A stretch of 64,000 bases of DNA from Brenneria goodwinii. Its GTDB lineage: Bacteria > Pseudomonadota > Gammaproteobacteria > Enterobacterales > Enterobacteriaceae. Shown piece after piece: positions 54,312 to 64,000 of the stretch (position 1 is its first letter; every line of letters begins with the position of its first letter). The notes below the pieces were generated by a model that saw only the letters and a program-made list of their open reading frames with translations, was not told where the DNA came from and ran no database searches. A program made the translations under genes and the position numbers. The DNA lies in contig NZ_CP014137.1 in assembly GCF_002291445.1 (NCBI RefSeq), forward strand, positions 4,092,001 through 4,156,000, read 5' to 3'.

Positions 54312-55652
54312 ATGTTTGGTTTTCTGAAAATTCCTCCCGCCATACCGCCGCTGACCGACCGGCAAACGATCGACGATACGTACCGCTACTGGCGGCGACA
54401 TATCCTTATCTCCATCTATCTGGGCTATGCGCTGTTTTACTTCACGCGTAAAAGTTTCAACGCGGCGATGCCGGATATTCTGGCTAACGACATTCTGACA
54501 CGCAGCGATATCGGTCTGCTCGCCACGCTGTTTTACGTCACCTATGGGCTATCGAAATTCTTTTCCGGTATCGTCAGCGACCAGTCCAACGCCCGCTACT
54601 TCATGGGAGCGGGCCTGATGGCCAGCGGAGTAATAAACATCCTATTTGGCTTTTCATCATCGCTGTGGGTATTCGCCCTGCTGTGGGTCGCTAATGCGTT
54701 CTTTCAGGGATGGGGATCGCCGGTATGCGCGCGCTTACTCACTACCTGGTACTCACGTACCGAACGCGGCGGCTGGTGGGCGCTATGGAATACGGCGCAT
54801 AACGTGGGCGGCGCGCTGATTCCCATGATCGTGGGGGCGGCGGCGCTGCACTACGGCTGGCGCACCGGGCTGATTATCGCCGGGACATTGGCTATATTGA
54901 CCGGCCTGTTTTTGTGCTGGCGATTGCGCGATCGTCCGCAAGCCCTTGGGCTGCCAAGCGTGGGCGAATGGCGGCAAGACGCGCTGGAAATGTCGCAACA
55001 GCACGAAGGAATGGGATTGTCACACCGGGAAATCCTCCATAAGTACGTGCTCACCAACCCTTATATCTGGCTGCTGGCATTTTGCTATGTGTTGGTTTAC
55101 GTGGTGCGGGCGGCCATCAACGACTGGGGGAATCTGTATATGTCGGAGACGCTCGGCGTGGATCTGGTTACGGCCAATTCGGCGGTAACCATGTTTGAAT
55201 TGGGCGGATTTGTTGGCGCGCTGGTCGCAGGCTGGGGCTCGGACAAACTGTTCAACGGTAACCGTGGGCCGATGAACCTGATTTTCGCCGCCGGTATCCT
55301 GCTGTCTGTCGGATCGCTGTGGCTCATGCCGTTTGCCAGCTATGTCATGCAGGCGGCCTGTTTCTTTACCACGGGATTTTTTGTTTTTGGCCCGCAGATG
55401 TTGATAGGCATGGCGGCGGCGGAGTGCTCGCACAAAGACGCGGCGGGGGCCGCGACCGGCTTCGTCGGCCTATTCGCCTATCTGGGCGCTTCGCTTTCCG
55501 GCTGGCCGCTGGCGCAAATTATGGATATCTGGCACTGGACCGGTTTCTTTGCGATTATTGCGGTGGCGGCGGGCGTTTCCGCATTACTGTTACTGCCGTT
55601 TTTAAATGCCCAGGCTCCGCGCGGCCAGGAAAAAACGCCGTCAGAAGCGTGA
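54312..55652 (+). CDS. uhpC: UhpC, glucose-6-phosphate receptor/sensor
   Basis: 446 residues, major-facilitator organophosphate:Pi antiporter family, about 12 helices. Signatures: LGYALFYFTRKSFNAAMPDIL at the first helix, and RTERGGWWALWNTAHNVGGALIP in the central region. It is a close relative of UhpT but acts as the external glucose-6-phosphate sensor that activates UhpB. Its place directly after uhpB, and before uhpT, matches the canonical uhpABCT order. Confidence 0.94.
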   Translation: MFGFLKIPPAIPPLTDRQTIDDTYRYWRRHILISIYLGYALFYFTRKSFNAAMPDILANDILTRSDIGLLATLFYVTYGLSKFFSGIVSDQSNARYFMGAGLMASGVINILFGFSSSLWVFALLWVANAFFQGWGSPVCARLLTTWYSRTERGGWWALWNTAHNVGGALIPMIVGAAALHYGWRTGLIIAGTLAILTGLFLCWRLRDRPQALGLPSVGEWRQDALEMSQQHEGMGLSHREILHKYVLTNPYIWLLAFCYVLVYVVRAAINDWGNLYMSETLGVDLVTANSAVTMFELGGFVGALVAGWGSDKLFNGNRGPMNLIFAAGILLSVGSLWLMPFASYVMQAACFFTTGFFVFGPQMLIGMAAAECSHKDAAGAATGFVGLFAYLGASLSGWPLAQIMDIWHWTGFFAIIAVAAGVSALLLLPFLNAQAPRGQEKTPSEA

Positions 55653-55679
55653 CCCACCTCACTCTTTTCCACACAAAAG

Positions 55680-55710
55680 GCCAAAACCGAGAAAATTTCC
55701 TAGTTTTGAC
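55680..55710 (+). promoter_or_regulatory. Candidate UhpA operator upstream of uhpT
   Basis: GCCAAAACCGAGAAA (55680-55694) and, inverted, GTCAAAACTAGGAAA (the complement of 55696-55710) are each one base from the pattern GGCAAAAC-NNN-GAAA, which I recall as the UhpA-binding consensus of E. coli. The two sites face each other around position 55695. They lie 85-115 bases before the uhpT start codon. Confidence 0.6.
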
Positions 55711-55744
55711 TGGATGATGTCTTAAGCCAGCGCCGGCCCCGGTT

Positions 55745-55784
55745 TCTTACAATGCAGCCAATTTCCAGCGTTTGCATTGTAAGA
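55745..55784 (+). promoter_or_regulatory. Hairpin in the uhpT leader abutting the ribosome site
   Basis: TCTTACAATGCA (55745-55756) and TGCATTGTAAGA (55773-55784) are a perfect 12-base inverted repeat with a 16-base loop. The right arm overlaps the first bases of the Shine-Dalgarno region AGAGGAG that precedes the uhpT ATG at 55795. It could modulate translation or protect the mRNA, or be a DNA-binding site. Confidence 0.55.
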
Positions 55785-55794
55785 GGAGACAACC

Positions 55795-57186
55795 ATGCTG
55801 GCCTTTCTTAATCAGGTGCGCAAGCCGACCCTGAACCTACCGCTCGAAGAGCGGCGCAAAATGTGGTTCAAACCCTTTATGCAGTCTTATCTGGTGGTCT
55901 TTATCGGCTACCTGACGATGTACCTGATCCGCAAGAACTTTAACATCGCCCAGAATGATATGATCTCCACCTACGGCTTGAGTATGACTCAATTGGGGAT
56001 GATCGGCCTGGGATTCTCCATCACCTACGGCGTGGGGAAAACGCTGGTCTCCTACTACGCGGACGGTAAAAATACCAAGCAGTTCCTGCCGTTTATGCTG
56101 ATTCTCTCCGCCATCTGTATGCTGGGCTTCAGCGCCAGCATGGGATCCGGCTCCGTCAGCCTGTTTCTGATGATTGCCTTCTACGCGTTGAGCGGATTCT
56201 TCCAGAGCACCGGCGGATCGTGCAGCTATTCCACCATCACCAAATGGACGCCGCGCCGTAAGCGCGGAACCTATCTCGGCATGTGGAACATCTCTCATAA
56301 CCTGGGCGGCGCCGGCGCGGCGGGCGTGGCGTTGTTCGGCGCGAACTATCTGTTCAACGGCCACGTGATCGGCATGTTCATCGTCCCCTCCGTTATCGCG
56401 CTGATTATCGGCTTTATTGGTCTGCGCTATGGCAGCGACTCCCCGGAGGCTTACGGTCTGGGCAAAGCGGAAGAGCTGTTTGGCGAAGAGCTCAGCGATG
56501 AAGACAAAGAAGCGGAAGACGGTTCGATGACGAAATGGCAGATCTTCGTCGAATACGTACTGAAAAACAAAGTTATCTGGCTGCTGTGTTTCTCCAACGT
56601 CTTCCTTTATGTGGTGCGTATTGGTATCGACCAATGGTCCACAGTCTATGCCTATCAAGAACTGAAGATGTCAAAAGAAGTGGCGATTCAGGGCTTTACC
56701 CTGTTTGAAGCCGGCGCGCTGGTGGGCACGCTGCTGTGGGGCTATCTCTCCGACCTTGCCAACGGCCGCCGCGCTCTGGTCGCCTGTATCGCACTGGCGC
56801 TGATCATTGCAACGCTGGGCATCTACCAGCACGCCAGCAATCCGTACATTTACCTCTCCTCGTTGTTTGCGCTCGGCTTCCTGGTCTTTGGTCCGCAACT
56901 GCTGATTGGCGTCGCCGCCGTGGGCTTTGTGCCGAAAAAAGCCATCAGCGCCGCCGACGGCATTAAAGGCACGTTTGCGTATCTGATTGGCGATAGCTTC
57001 GCAAAACTGGGGCTGGGAATGATTGCCGACGGTACGCCGATCTTCGGTCTGACCGGTTGGGCGGGAACGTTCGCCGCGCTGGATACGGCCGCCATCGCCT
57101 GTATCTGTCTGATGGCGATGGTGGCGGTAATGGAAGAACGTAAAATTCGCCGCGAGAAACGCGCGCGTCAACTGAAAACGGCATAA
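55795..57186 (+). CDS. uhpT: UhpT, hexose-6-phosphate:phosphate antiporter
   Basis: 463 residues, the E. coli length, with GAGGAG six bases before the ATG. Twelve membrane helices. The first has YLTMYLIRKNFNIAQNDMI, and GSCSYSTITKWTPRRKRGTYLGMWNISHNLGG contains the conserved arginines of the organophosphate antiporters. It imports glucose-6-phosphate and similar sugar phosphates in exchange for phosphate. This is also the route of the antibiotic fosfomycin in enterobacteria. The upstream operator and leader hairpin suggest UhpA control. Confidence 0.96.
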   Translation: MLAFLNQVRKPTLNLPLEERRKMWFKPFMQSYLVVFIGYLTMYLIRKNFNIAQNDMISTYGLSMTQLGMIGLGFSITYGVGKTLVSYYADGKNTKQFLPFMLILSAICMLGFSASMGSGSVSLFLMIAFYALSGFFQSTGGSCSYSTITKWTPRRKRGTYLGMWNISHNLGGAGAAGVALFGANYLFNGHVIGMFIVPSVIALIIGFIGLRYGSDSPEAYGLGKAEELFGEELSDEDKEAEDGSMTKWQIFVEYVLKNKVIWLLCFSNVFLYVVRIGIDQWSTVYAYQELKMSKEVAIQGFTLFEAGALVGTLLWGYLSDLANGRRALVACIALALIIATLGIYQHASNPYIYLSSLFALGFLVFGPQLLIGVAAVGFVPKKAISAADGIKGTFAYLIGDSFAKLGLGMIADGTPIFGLTGWAGTFAALDTAAIACICLMAMVAVMEERKIRREKRARQLKTA

Positions 57187-57202
57187 CGCGTTGATTCTCG
57201 TC

Positions 57203-57222
57203 ATTCCCGCGCAGGCGGGAAT
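57203..57222. repeat. ATTCCC-N8-GGGAAT inverted repeat (REP-like)
   Basis: ATTCCCGCGCAGGCGGGAAT, a GC-rich palindromic unit between the convergent uhpT and eptB genes. The ATTCCC-8-GGGAAT form equals the dRS3 repeat known from Neisseria. Similar units occur in other proteobacteria, where they often act as transcript ends. Only this copy was noticed in the window. Confidence 0.55.
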
Positions 57223-57261
57223 CAGCCAATGGCTATTCACGGTTTCAGCAGGAGATCCCCG

Positions 57262-58938
57262 TTAGCTTCCCTTGTTGCACCAGTTATTTTTAGGATTGAT
57301 GCCGCCATTCGGCGAGGTATAACCAAGGCATCCCAATATCGAGTCAAACAGCTCTTCGTGACGGTGAGTGTTGCCAATCCGCTGTTGAGCCTTTAGCCGA
57401 TCGAAAGCATTCAGGTTATTGGCATCTGCCAGAAATTTATCCGATGCCCATACCATCATCGGTGAGCGGAACTGTTCCGGCGGCGCCATTTCCCGTGGCG
57501 TACCGTGCAGATGAGAGTTTTCATCAATGGACTCGCCGTGATCGGAGGCGTAAAACACCAGAGCCTTTTTATCCCGCACCTGATTGATAACGTTGTCAAT
57601 AAAGCTGTCGGTATACAATACGCTGTTATCAAATGCGTTAATCAGCTGTTCGCGGGAACAAGAGGCGTCTACCCCCATACATTCCGGCTGATAACGCGCA
57701 TAACTGCGCGGATAACGCATCGAATAGAGATAGTGAGACCCTTTGGTATGCAGCACAATCAAGTGCTTGCCTTTAGGATAGCGCGCCAGGGAATCTTTCA
57801 CTTCATCCACCAGCAGCATGTCATCCACAGATTTACCATCGTTCTCTTTTTCCGATGCGATCATTTCACGGAAAGAATAGTTATCCGCTTCAATGCTGTT
57901 ATAAAACCAAACCTCGCTCTGCATCGCGAACAGCTCGGACGTGAACCCCAATTCCTTCAATACCGCAAAGATATTTTGTTCCTTCAGCGTCCGCTGCGGG
58001 TTATCTGCCGTTCCGCCTTCCCGTACAAACATGCAACGCAAGGAAAGTTTGGTCGAGGTATCGCAGGACTGTCCGCGGAAAGCCACCAGATTTTTTTCTT
58101 TCGACAGTTTCGGCGTGGTATCGCGCTCATACCCCAGCAGACCCATGTGATCCCAACGGGTGGTTTCGCCAATGATGAAAACCACATAAGTATCATCAAT
58201 CCCTTTTGGCGGGATGTAGGTAAATTGTTTGCCGGGATCGAACAGATTCTCCTCGTCCTGATTTTCATCATATTTGGTGTAAGCGAACAGCCCCAGCGCC
58301 GACAGCCAGTTTGACGGCAGATAAGAGTGAGCGACCACTCCGCCATAGCTAGGCAGGTCTACGTTAGAAGACTTTTCAGAGATCGACTGGCTTTCCGCCA
58401 TATAGCGGATCGGAAACCAGACCAGGGCAACCACCGCCAATAACACCAGAATCGGCGACAGACGTTTACCCGGCGATTTCAACTGCTCAAGCAACGTATA
58501 ACGTAACGAACTCTTCCATATCAGCAGCAAAGGTAATGCGCTCACCCCCACCATCCATAGGATAAAACGGAACCCTATCACTTCTTTAGAAAGATCGATG
58601 TCGGTTGTCATGACGGCGGCAATAATGCCGTAACCGATAACGACATTAAAAAATGTCATGTAATAACTGGCGGCGACAGAAAAAAGTACCAGCAGTGACG
58701 CGGCAATACGATAAAAATAGCGCCCTCCCAGAGAGATAATGCGCATAAGAAAAAAGGTAAAAAATACGCAGGCCGCCAGCTCAACGATCACAGGGATAAA
58801 CTTTGGTATCTGTGTGCTCGCCAGTAATGAGACAGAATCAAAACGTCGATGAAAAACGGAAAGATTAAGGAAAAAGCCGATATATATTGCCAGTACGAAC
58901 GATAACTTGGTTTGTGAAAAAGAGGGGCTACACTTCAT
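57262..58938 (-). CDS. eptB: Kdo2-lipid A phosphoethanolamine transferase EptB
   Basis: 558 residues. Five membrane helices in the first 190 residues (for example LSFVLAIYIGFFLNLSVF), then the periplasmic sulphatase-fold domain. The metal/active-site motifs are IIGETTRWDHMGLLGY (Glu), CDTSTKLSLRC with the nucleophile Thr, and YASDHGESIDENSHLHG (Asp, His). It adds phosphoethanolamine to the outer Kdo of lipopolysaccharide. It closely follows E. coli EptB throughout (VVAHSYLPSNWLSALGL). The start at 58938 is used, though MKCSPSF could be shortened. Position near tRNA-Pro(CGG) is as in E. coli. Confidence 0.95.
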   Translation of the reverse strand: MKCSPSFSQTKLSFVLAIYIGFFLNLSVFHRRFDSVSLLASTQIPKFIPVIVELAACVFFTFFLMRIISLGGRYFYRIAASLLVLFSVAASYYMTFFNVVIGYGIIAAVMTTDIDLSKEVIGFRFILWMVGVSALPLLLIWKSSLRYTLLEQLKSPGKRLSPILVLLAVVALVWFPIRYMAESQSISEKSSNVDLPSYGGVVAHSYLPSNWLSALGLFAYTKYDENQDEENLFDPGKQFTYIPPKGIDDTYVVFIIGETTRWDHMGLLGYERDTTPKLSKEKNLVAFRGQSCDTSTKLSLRCMFVREGGTADNPQRTLKEQNIFAVLKELGFTSELFAMQSEVWFYNSIEADNYSFREMIASEKENDGKSVDDMLLVDEVKDSLARYPKGKHLIVLHTKGSHYLYSMRYPRSYARYQPECMGVDASCSREQLINAFDNSVLYTDSFIDNVINQVRDKKALVFYASDHGESIDENSHLHGTPREMAPPEQFRSPMMVWASDKFLADANNLNAFDRLKAQQRIGNTHRHEELFDSILGCLGYTSPNGGINPKNNWCNKGS

Positions 58939-59383
58939 TGCGACAGATGCTCCGACAAATCTTTATTTATTATCTGAAGCTATAGGACAACAACGTAATG
59001 CCAGAGTTCAGGCTTGGAAAACAAGTCGCCATTTTTGTAAAATTAAGTAATTGAGACATAAATCCGTCAAAGCATCCTTAAACATCGTCAGCCGCATATT
59101 CAGAGAAAACAAAATGATATATTCATGTTTTAAATCATATAATAAAAAACAAAAAAAAGAGCAAAACCGCGGCGTCTTGTTTTTACAAGGTTAATTAAGC
59201 CACAGCTTTTTTATGGCTATATAGCGTTATTCCACCAACGAGCCAAACGATGAAATGTATTCCCCTTTAAACCCAGGATGGGCCGAGTAATAAAGCCAGC
59301 GTACGGGCAACTTGAAGTATGACGGGTACACCTTGGTTATGGCTGGCTTGCATCGTATTAACGGTCTAAGGATTCCCTGAAAA
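58939..59383. other. Intergenic region between eptB and ligB
   Basis: 445 bases, AT-rich in the first half (eptB promoter side). A long A-rich stretch lies around 59130-59165. No gene, clear hairpin or terminator with a T-run could be identified. Confidence 0.35.
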
Positions 59384-61398
<2,015 letters not shown>

Positions 61399-62022
61399 AT
61401 GGCTCAAGGCACGTTATATATCGTTTCCGCTCCCAGTGGGGCAGGAAAATCCAGTTTGATCCAGGCGCTATTGAAAACGCAGCCGCTTTACGACACCCAG
61501 GTATCGATTTCTCATACCACGCGAGCCAAACGGCCGGGAGAAAGTCACGGCGAACATTATTTCTTTGTCTCGACTGATGAATTTAAACGCATGATCCAGG
61601 AAAATGAATTTCTGGAGTATGCTGAAGTTTTCGGTAATTACTACGGTACGTCCCGTACTGCGATTGAACAGGTATTGGCAACGGGCGTGGATGTCTTTCT
61701 GGATATTGACTGGCAAGGCGCCCAGCAGATTCGTACCCAAATGCCGCTGGCGCGCAGCATTTTCATTTTGCCGCCGTCGAAAGAAGAGCTGGAACGCCGC
61801 CTGCGCGGCCGGGGTCAGGACAATGAAGACGTCATCGCGCGTCGTATGGCTCAGGCCGTCGCTGAAATGACGCATTATGCCGAATATGATTATTTGATTG
61901 TGAATGATGATTTCGATTTGGCATTGCTCGATTTAAAAACCATTATCCGCGCCGAACGTCTGCGTTTAAGCAGGCAAAAAGTCCGGCATGACGCATTAAT
62001 CACCAAACTATTGGCAGACTGA
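61399..62022 (+). CDS. gmk: Guanylate kinase
   Basis: 207 residues, the E. coli length. The P-loop SAPSGAGKSSLIQAL opens the protein. Then follow the GMP-binding motif SHTTRAKRPGESHGEHYFF, and LDIDWQGAQQIR and LPPSKEELERRLRGRGQD of the lid. It phosphorylates GMP to GDP in the cytoplasm. It is followed by rpoZ and spoT in the conserved operon that ties guanine nucleotide supply to ppGpp. Confidence 0.97.
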   Translation: MAQGTLYIVSAPSGAGKSSLIQALLKTQPLYDTQVSISHTTRAKRPGESHGEHYFFVSTDEFKRMIQENEFLEYAEVFGNYYGTSRTAIEQVLATGVDVFLDIDWQGAQQIRTQMPLARSIFILPPSKEELERRLRGRGQDNEDVIARRMAQAVAEMTHYAEYDYLIVNDDFDLALLDLKTIIRAERLRLSRQKVRHDALITKLLAD

Positions 62023-62076
62023 CGGCTCTTTCAGTATGATGCCCAGTCCTTTTATATCCCTGTGGAGTAGCACATT

Positions 62077-62352
62077 ATGGCACGCGTAACTGTTCAAGAC
62101 GCTGTAGAGAAAATTGGTAATCGTTTTGACCTGGTGTTGGTCGCTGCTCGTCGCGCCCGCCAAATCCAAACGGGCGGCAAAGAGCCGCTGGTTGCGGAAG
62201 AAAACGACAAATACACGGTTATCGCACTGCGCGAGATCGAAGAAGGTCTGATCAACGCCCAAATCCTGGACGTTCGTGACCGTCAGGAGCAGCAAGAGCA
62301 GGAAGCCGCGGAAATTCAAGCGGTCACCGCAATTGCTGAAGGCCGCCGTTAA
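62077..62352 (+). CDS. rpoZ: RNA polymerase omega subunit
   Basis: 91 residues, the E. coli length. MARVTVQDAVEKIGNRFDLVLVAARRARQ is the near-invariant start, and the tail is rich in Gln, Glu and Ala. It aids assembly of RNA polymerase and forms part of one ppGpp-binding site. GGAG lies nine bases upstream. It sits 54 bases after gmk and 18 before spoT. Confidence 0.97.
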   Translation: MARVTVQDAVEKIGNRFDLVLVAARRARQIQTGGKEPLVAEENDKYTVIALREIEEGLINAQILDVRDRQEQQEQEAAEIQAVTAIAEGRR

Positions 62353-62370
62353 TTAGACTACGAGTCTCCC

Positions 62371-64000
62371 TTGTACCTTTTTGAAAGCCTGAATCAACTG
62401 ATTAAGCGTTATCTGCCCGAAGAGCAGATTAAACGCTTACAGCAAGCTTATGTCGTCGCGCGTGATGCTCACGAGGGGCAAACACGCTCCAGCGGCGAAC
62501 CCTATATCACGCACCCAGTCGCCGTGGCCAGTATTCTGGCTGAGATGCGTCTCGACTATGAGACGCTGATGGCCGCCTTGCTGCACGACGTGATAGAGGA
62601 TACGCCCACCACCTATCAGGATATAGAACAGCTCTTCGGCAAGAGCGTCGCCGAGCTGGTGGAAGGCGTCTCCAAACTGGATAAGCTGAAATTTCGCGAT
62701 AAGAAAGAAGCGCAGGCTGAAAACTTTCGCAAAATGATTATGGCGATGGTACAGGATATCCGCGTCATCCTGATCAAACTGGCCGACCGTACCCACAATA
62801 TGCGCACGCTGGGCGCGCTTCGCCCGGACAAACGCCGCCGCATCGCCCGCGAAACATTGGAAATATACAGTCCGCTGGCGCATCGGCTGGGTATTCATAA
62901 TCTGAAAACCGAGCTTGAAGAGCTGGGTTTTGAAGCGCTCTATCCTAACCGTTACCGCGTAATCAAAGAGGTGGTCAAAGCCGCTCGCGGCAACCGGAAG
63001 GAGATGATCCAGAAAATCCTTTCCGAGATTGAAGGCCGTTTAACCGAAGCCGGCATCGCCTGCCGCGTAAGCGGCCGCGAAAAGCATCTGTACTCCATCT
63101 ACTGCAAGATGCATCTGAAAGAGCAACGTTTCCATTCCATTATGGACATTTACGCTTTCCGGGTGATCGTTAAAGAGGTCGATACCTGCTATCGCGTGTT
63201 AGGCCAGGTTCATAGCCTGTATAAGCCGCGCCCCGGCCGGGTAAAGGACTATATCGCCATTCCCAAGGCCAACGGCTATCAGTCGCTGCATACCTCGCTG
63301 ATTGGCCCGCACGGCGTTCCGGTGGAAGTGCAGGTGCGCACCGAAGATATGGATCAGATGGCGGAAATGGGCGTGGCCGCGCACTGGGCGTACAAAGAGG
63401 GCGAAAGCAGCACTACGGCCCAGGTTCGCGCGCAGCGCTGGATGCAGAGCCTGCTGGAGTTGCAGCAGAGTGCGGGCAGTTCGTTTGAGTTTATTGAGAG
63501 CGTTAAGTCCGACCTCTTTCCGGACGAAATATATGTGTTCACGCCGGAAGGCCGGATTGTGGAATTGCCCGCCGGCGCCACGCCGGTCGATTTCGCCTAT
63601 GCCGTGCATACCGACATCGGCCATGCCTGCGTCGGCGCCCGCGTCGATCGCCAGCCCTATCCGCTGTCGCAGTCGTTGAGCAGCGGTCAAACCGTTGAAA
63701 TTATCACCGCCCCCGGCGCCAGGCCCAACGCCGCATGGCTGAACTTTGTCGTCAGCTCCAGAGCCCGCGCCAAAATTCGCCAGATGCTGAAAAATCTCAA
63801 ACGTGATGACTCCGTCAGTCTGGGCCGGCGTTTGCTTAGCCACGCCTTGGGCAGCGGCCGTAAACTTTCAGACATCCCGCAAAAGAATATTCAGATTGAA
63901 CTGGATAGGATGAAACTCGCTACGCTGGACGATCTGATGGCGGAGATCGGATTGGGCAATGCCATGAGCGTGGTGGTGGCGAAAAACCTGCTGAATGAAC
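62371..64000 (+). CDS. spoT: SpoT, bifunctional (p)ppGpp hydrolase/synthetase, partial (3' end beyond window)
   Basis: The frame runs from a TTG at 62371 to the end of the window, 543 codons of about 700. The TTG start follows E. coli, where spoT also begins with TTG just after rpoZ; it would encode MYLFESLNQ. Domains seen: HD hydrolase (THPVAVASILAEM, LLHDVIEDTPT), the synthetase region (SGREKHLYSIYCKM, FHSIMDIYAFRVIV, PKANGYQSLHTS) and TGS (IYVFTPEGRIVELPAG, DFAYAVHTDIG). The C-terminal helical and ACT domains lie outside the window. It balances ppGpp under starvation. Confidence 0.95.
   Translation, partial: MYLFESLNQLIKRYLPEEQIKRLQQAYVVARDAHEGQTRSSGEPYITHPVAVASILAEMRLDYETLMAALLHDVIEDTPTTYQDIEQLFGKSVAELVEGVSKLDKLKFRDKKEAQAENFRKMIMAMVQDIRVILIKLADRTHNMRTLGALRPDKRRRIARETLEIYSPLAHRLGIHNLKTELEELGFEALYPNRYRVIKEVVKAARGNRKEMIQKILSEIEGRLTEAGIACRVSGREKHLYSIYCKMHLKEQRFHSIMDIYAFRVIVKEVDTCYRVLGQVHSLYKPRPGRVKDYIAIPKANGYQSLHTSLIGPHGVPVEVQVRTEDMDQMAEMGVAAHWAYKEGESSTTAQVRAQRWMQSLLELQQSAGSSFEFIESVKSDLFPDEIYVFTPEGRIVELPAGATPVDFAYAVHTDIGHACVGARVDRQPYPLSQSLSSGQTVEIITAPGARPNAAWLNFVVSSRARAKIRQMLKNLKRDDSVSLGRRLLSHALGSGRKLSDIPQKNIQIELDRMKLATLDDLMAEIGLGNAMSVVVAKNLLNE

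Overview
The window is a chromosomal segment of a Gram-negative gammaproteobacterium of the order Enterobacterales. Two gene strings are co-linear with E. coli K-12: gor-rlmJ-[insert]-prlC-rsmJ-uspA/uspB-pitA-yhiN and ligB/gmk-rpoZ-spoT. Most housekeeping proteins are readily recognisable as enterobacterial orthologues. The gene mixture (a uhp locus beside the tRNA-Pro gene and eptB, a ddp operon, several sugar- and nitrogen-related ABC systems) would fit the soft-rot/woody-plant group Pectobacteriaceae (Brenneria, Pectobacterium, Dickeya and relatives). That genus-level guess is inference only.

Layout, left to right. (1) 1-3036: an orphan HicB-like antitoxin and a flavin/4Fe-4S old-yellow-enzyme reductase. 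(2) 3111-10113: an RpiR-type regulator plus ddpX-ddpABCDF, a D-Ala-D-Ala dipeptidase with its dipeptide ABC importer, read leftward as one operon with a nested palindrome in front. (3) 10315-12558: a PAAR/S-type-pyocin effector with an unusual C-terminal toxin domain and its DUF6392 immunity gene. (4) 12701-14372: a divergent NAD(P)-dependent oxidoreductase and LysR regulator. (5) 14587-26223: a large catabolic island. One operon holds a polar amino-acid-type ABC importer, an M20 amidohydrolase, a DUF1989 protein and an XRE-cupin regulator. A second operon holds a BMP-family (nucleoside/purine-type) ABC importer followed by a NodB-fold deacetylase/allantoinase-like gene. The two operons carry the same 13-base palindromic site at the same distance from their first start codons, so they look like one regulon. 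The enzymes suggest uptake and hydrolysis of a ureide or carbamoylated compound such as allantoin or allantoate.

(6) 26357-34623: ggt, eamA, katG, gor, rlmJ. Together these deal with glutathione/cysteine and peroxide. (7) 34942-41507: a DUF1266 gene and a J-domain/DUF805 fusion gene facing hscC, plus a MetE-like methyltransferase, inserted between rlmJ and prlC. (8) 41829-49180: prlC, rsmJ, uspA, uspB, pitA, yhiN. (9) 49369-51978: a CSS-motif/EAL c-di-GMP phosphodiesterase, an OmpX/Ail-type outer-membrane protein and tRNA-Pro(CGG). (10) 52217-57186: the complete uhpABC regulatory set and uhpT, with a good inverted UhpA-type operator and a leader hairpin before uhpT. (11) 57203-58938: a GGGAAT-type inverted repeat and eptB. 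(12) 59384-64000: ligB, then gmk, rpoZ and the start of spoT (TTG start, cut by the window end).

I saw no CRISPR array, insertion sequence, prophage or rRNA gene. The strongest candidates for something not yet described are the two-operon ureide-like regulon with its shared operator, the PAAR-pyocin toxin domain with its immunity partner, and the J-domain/DUF805 fusion beside hscC.
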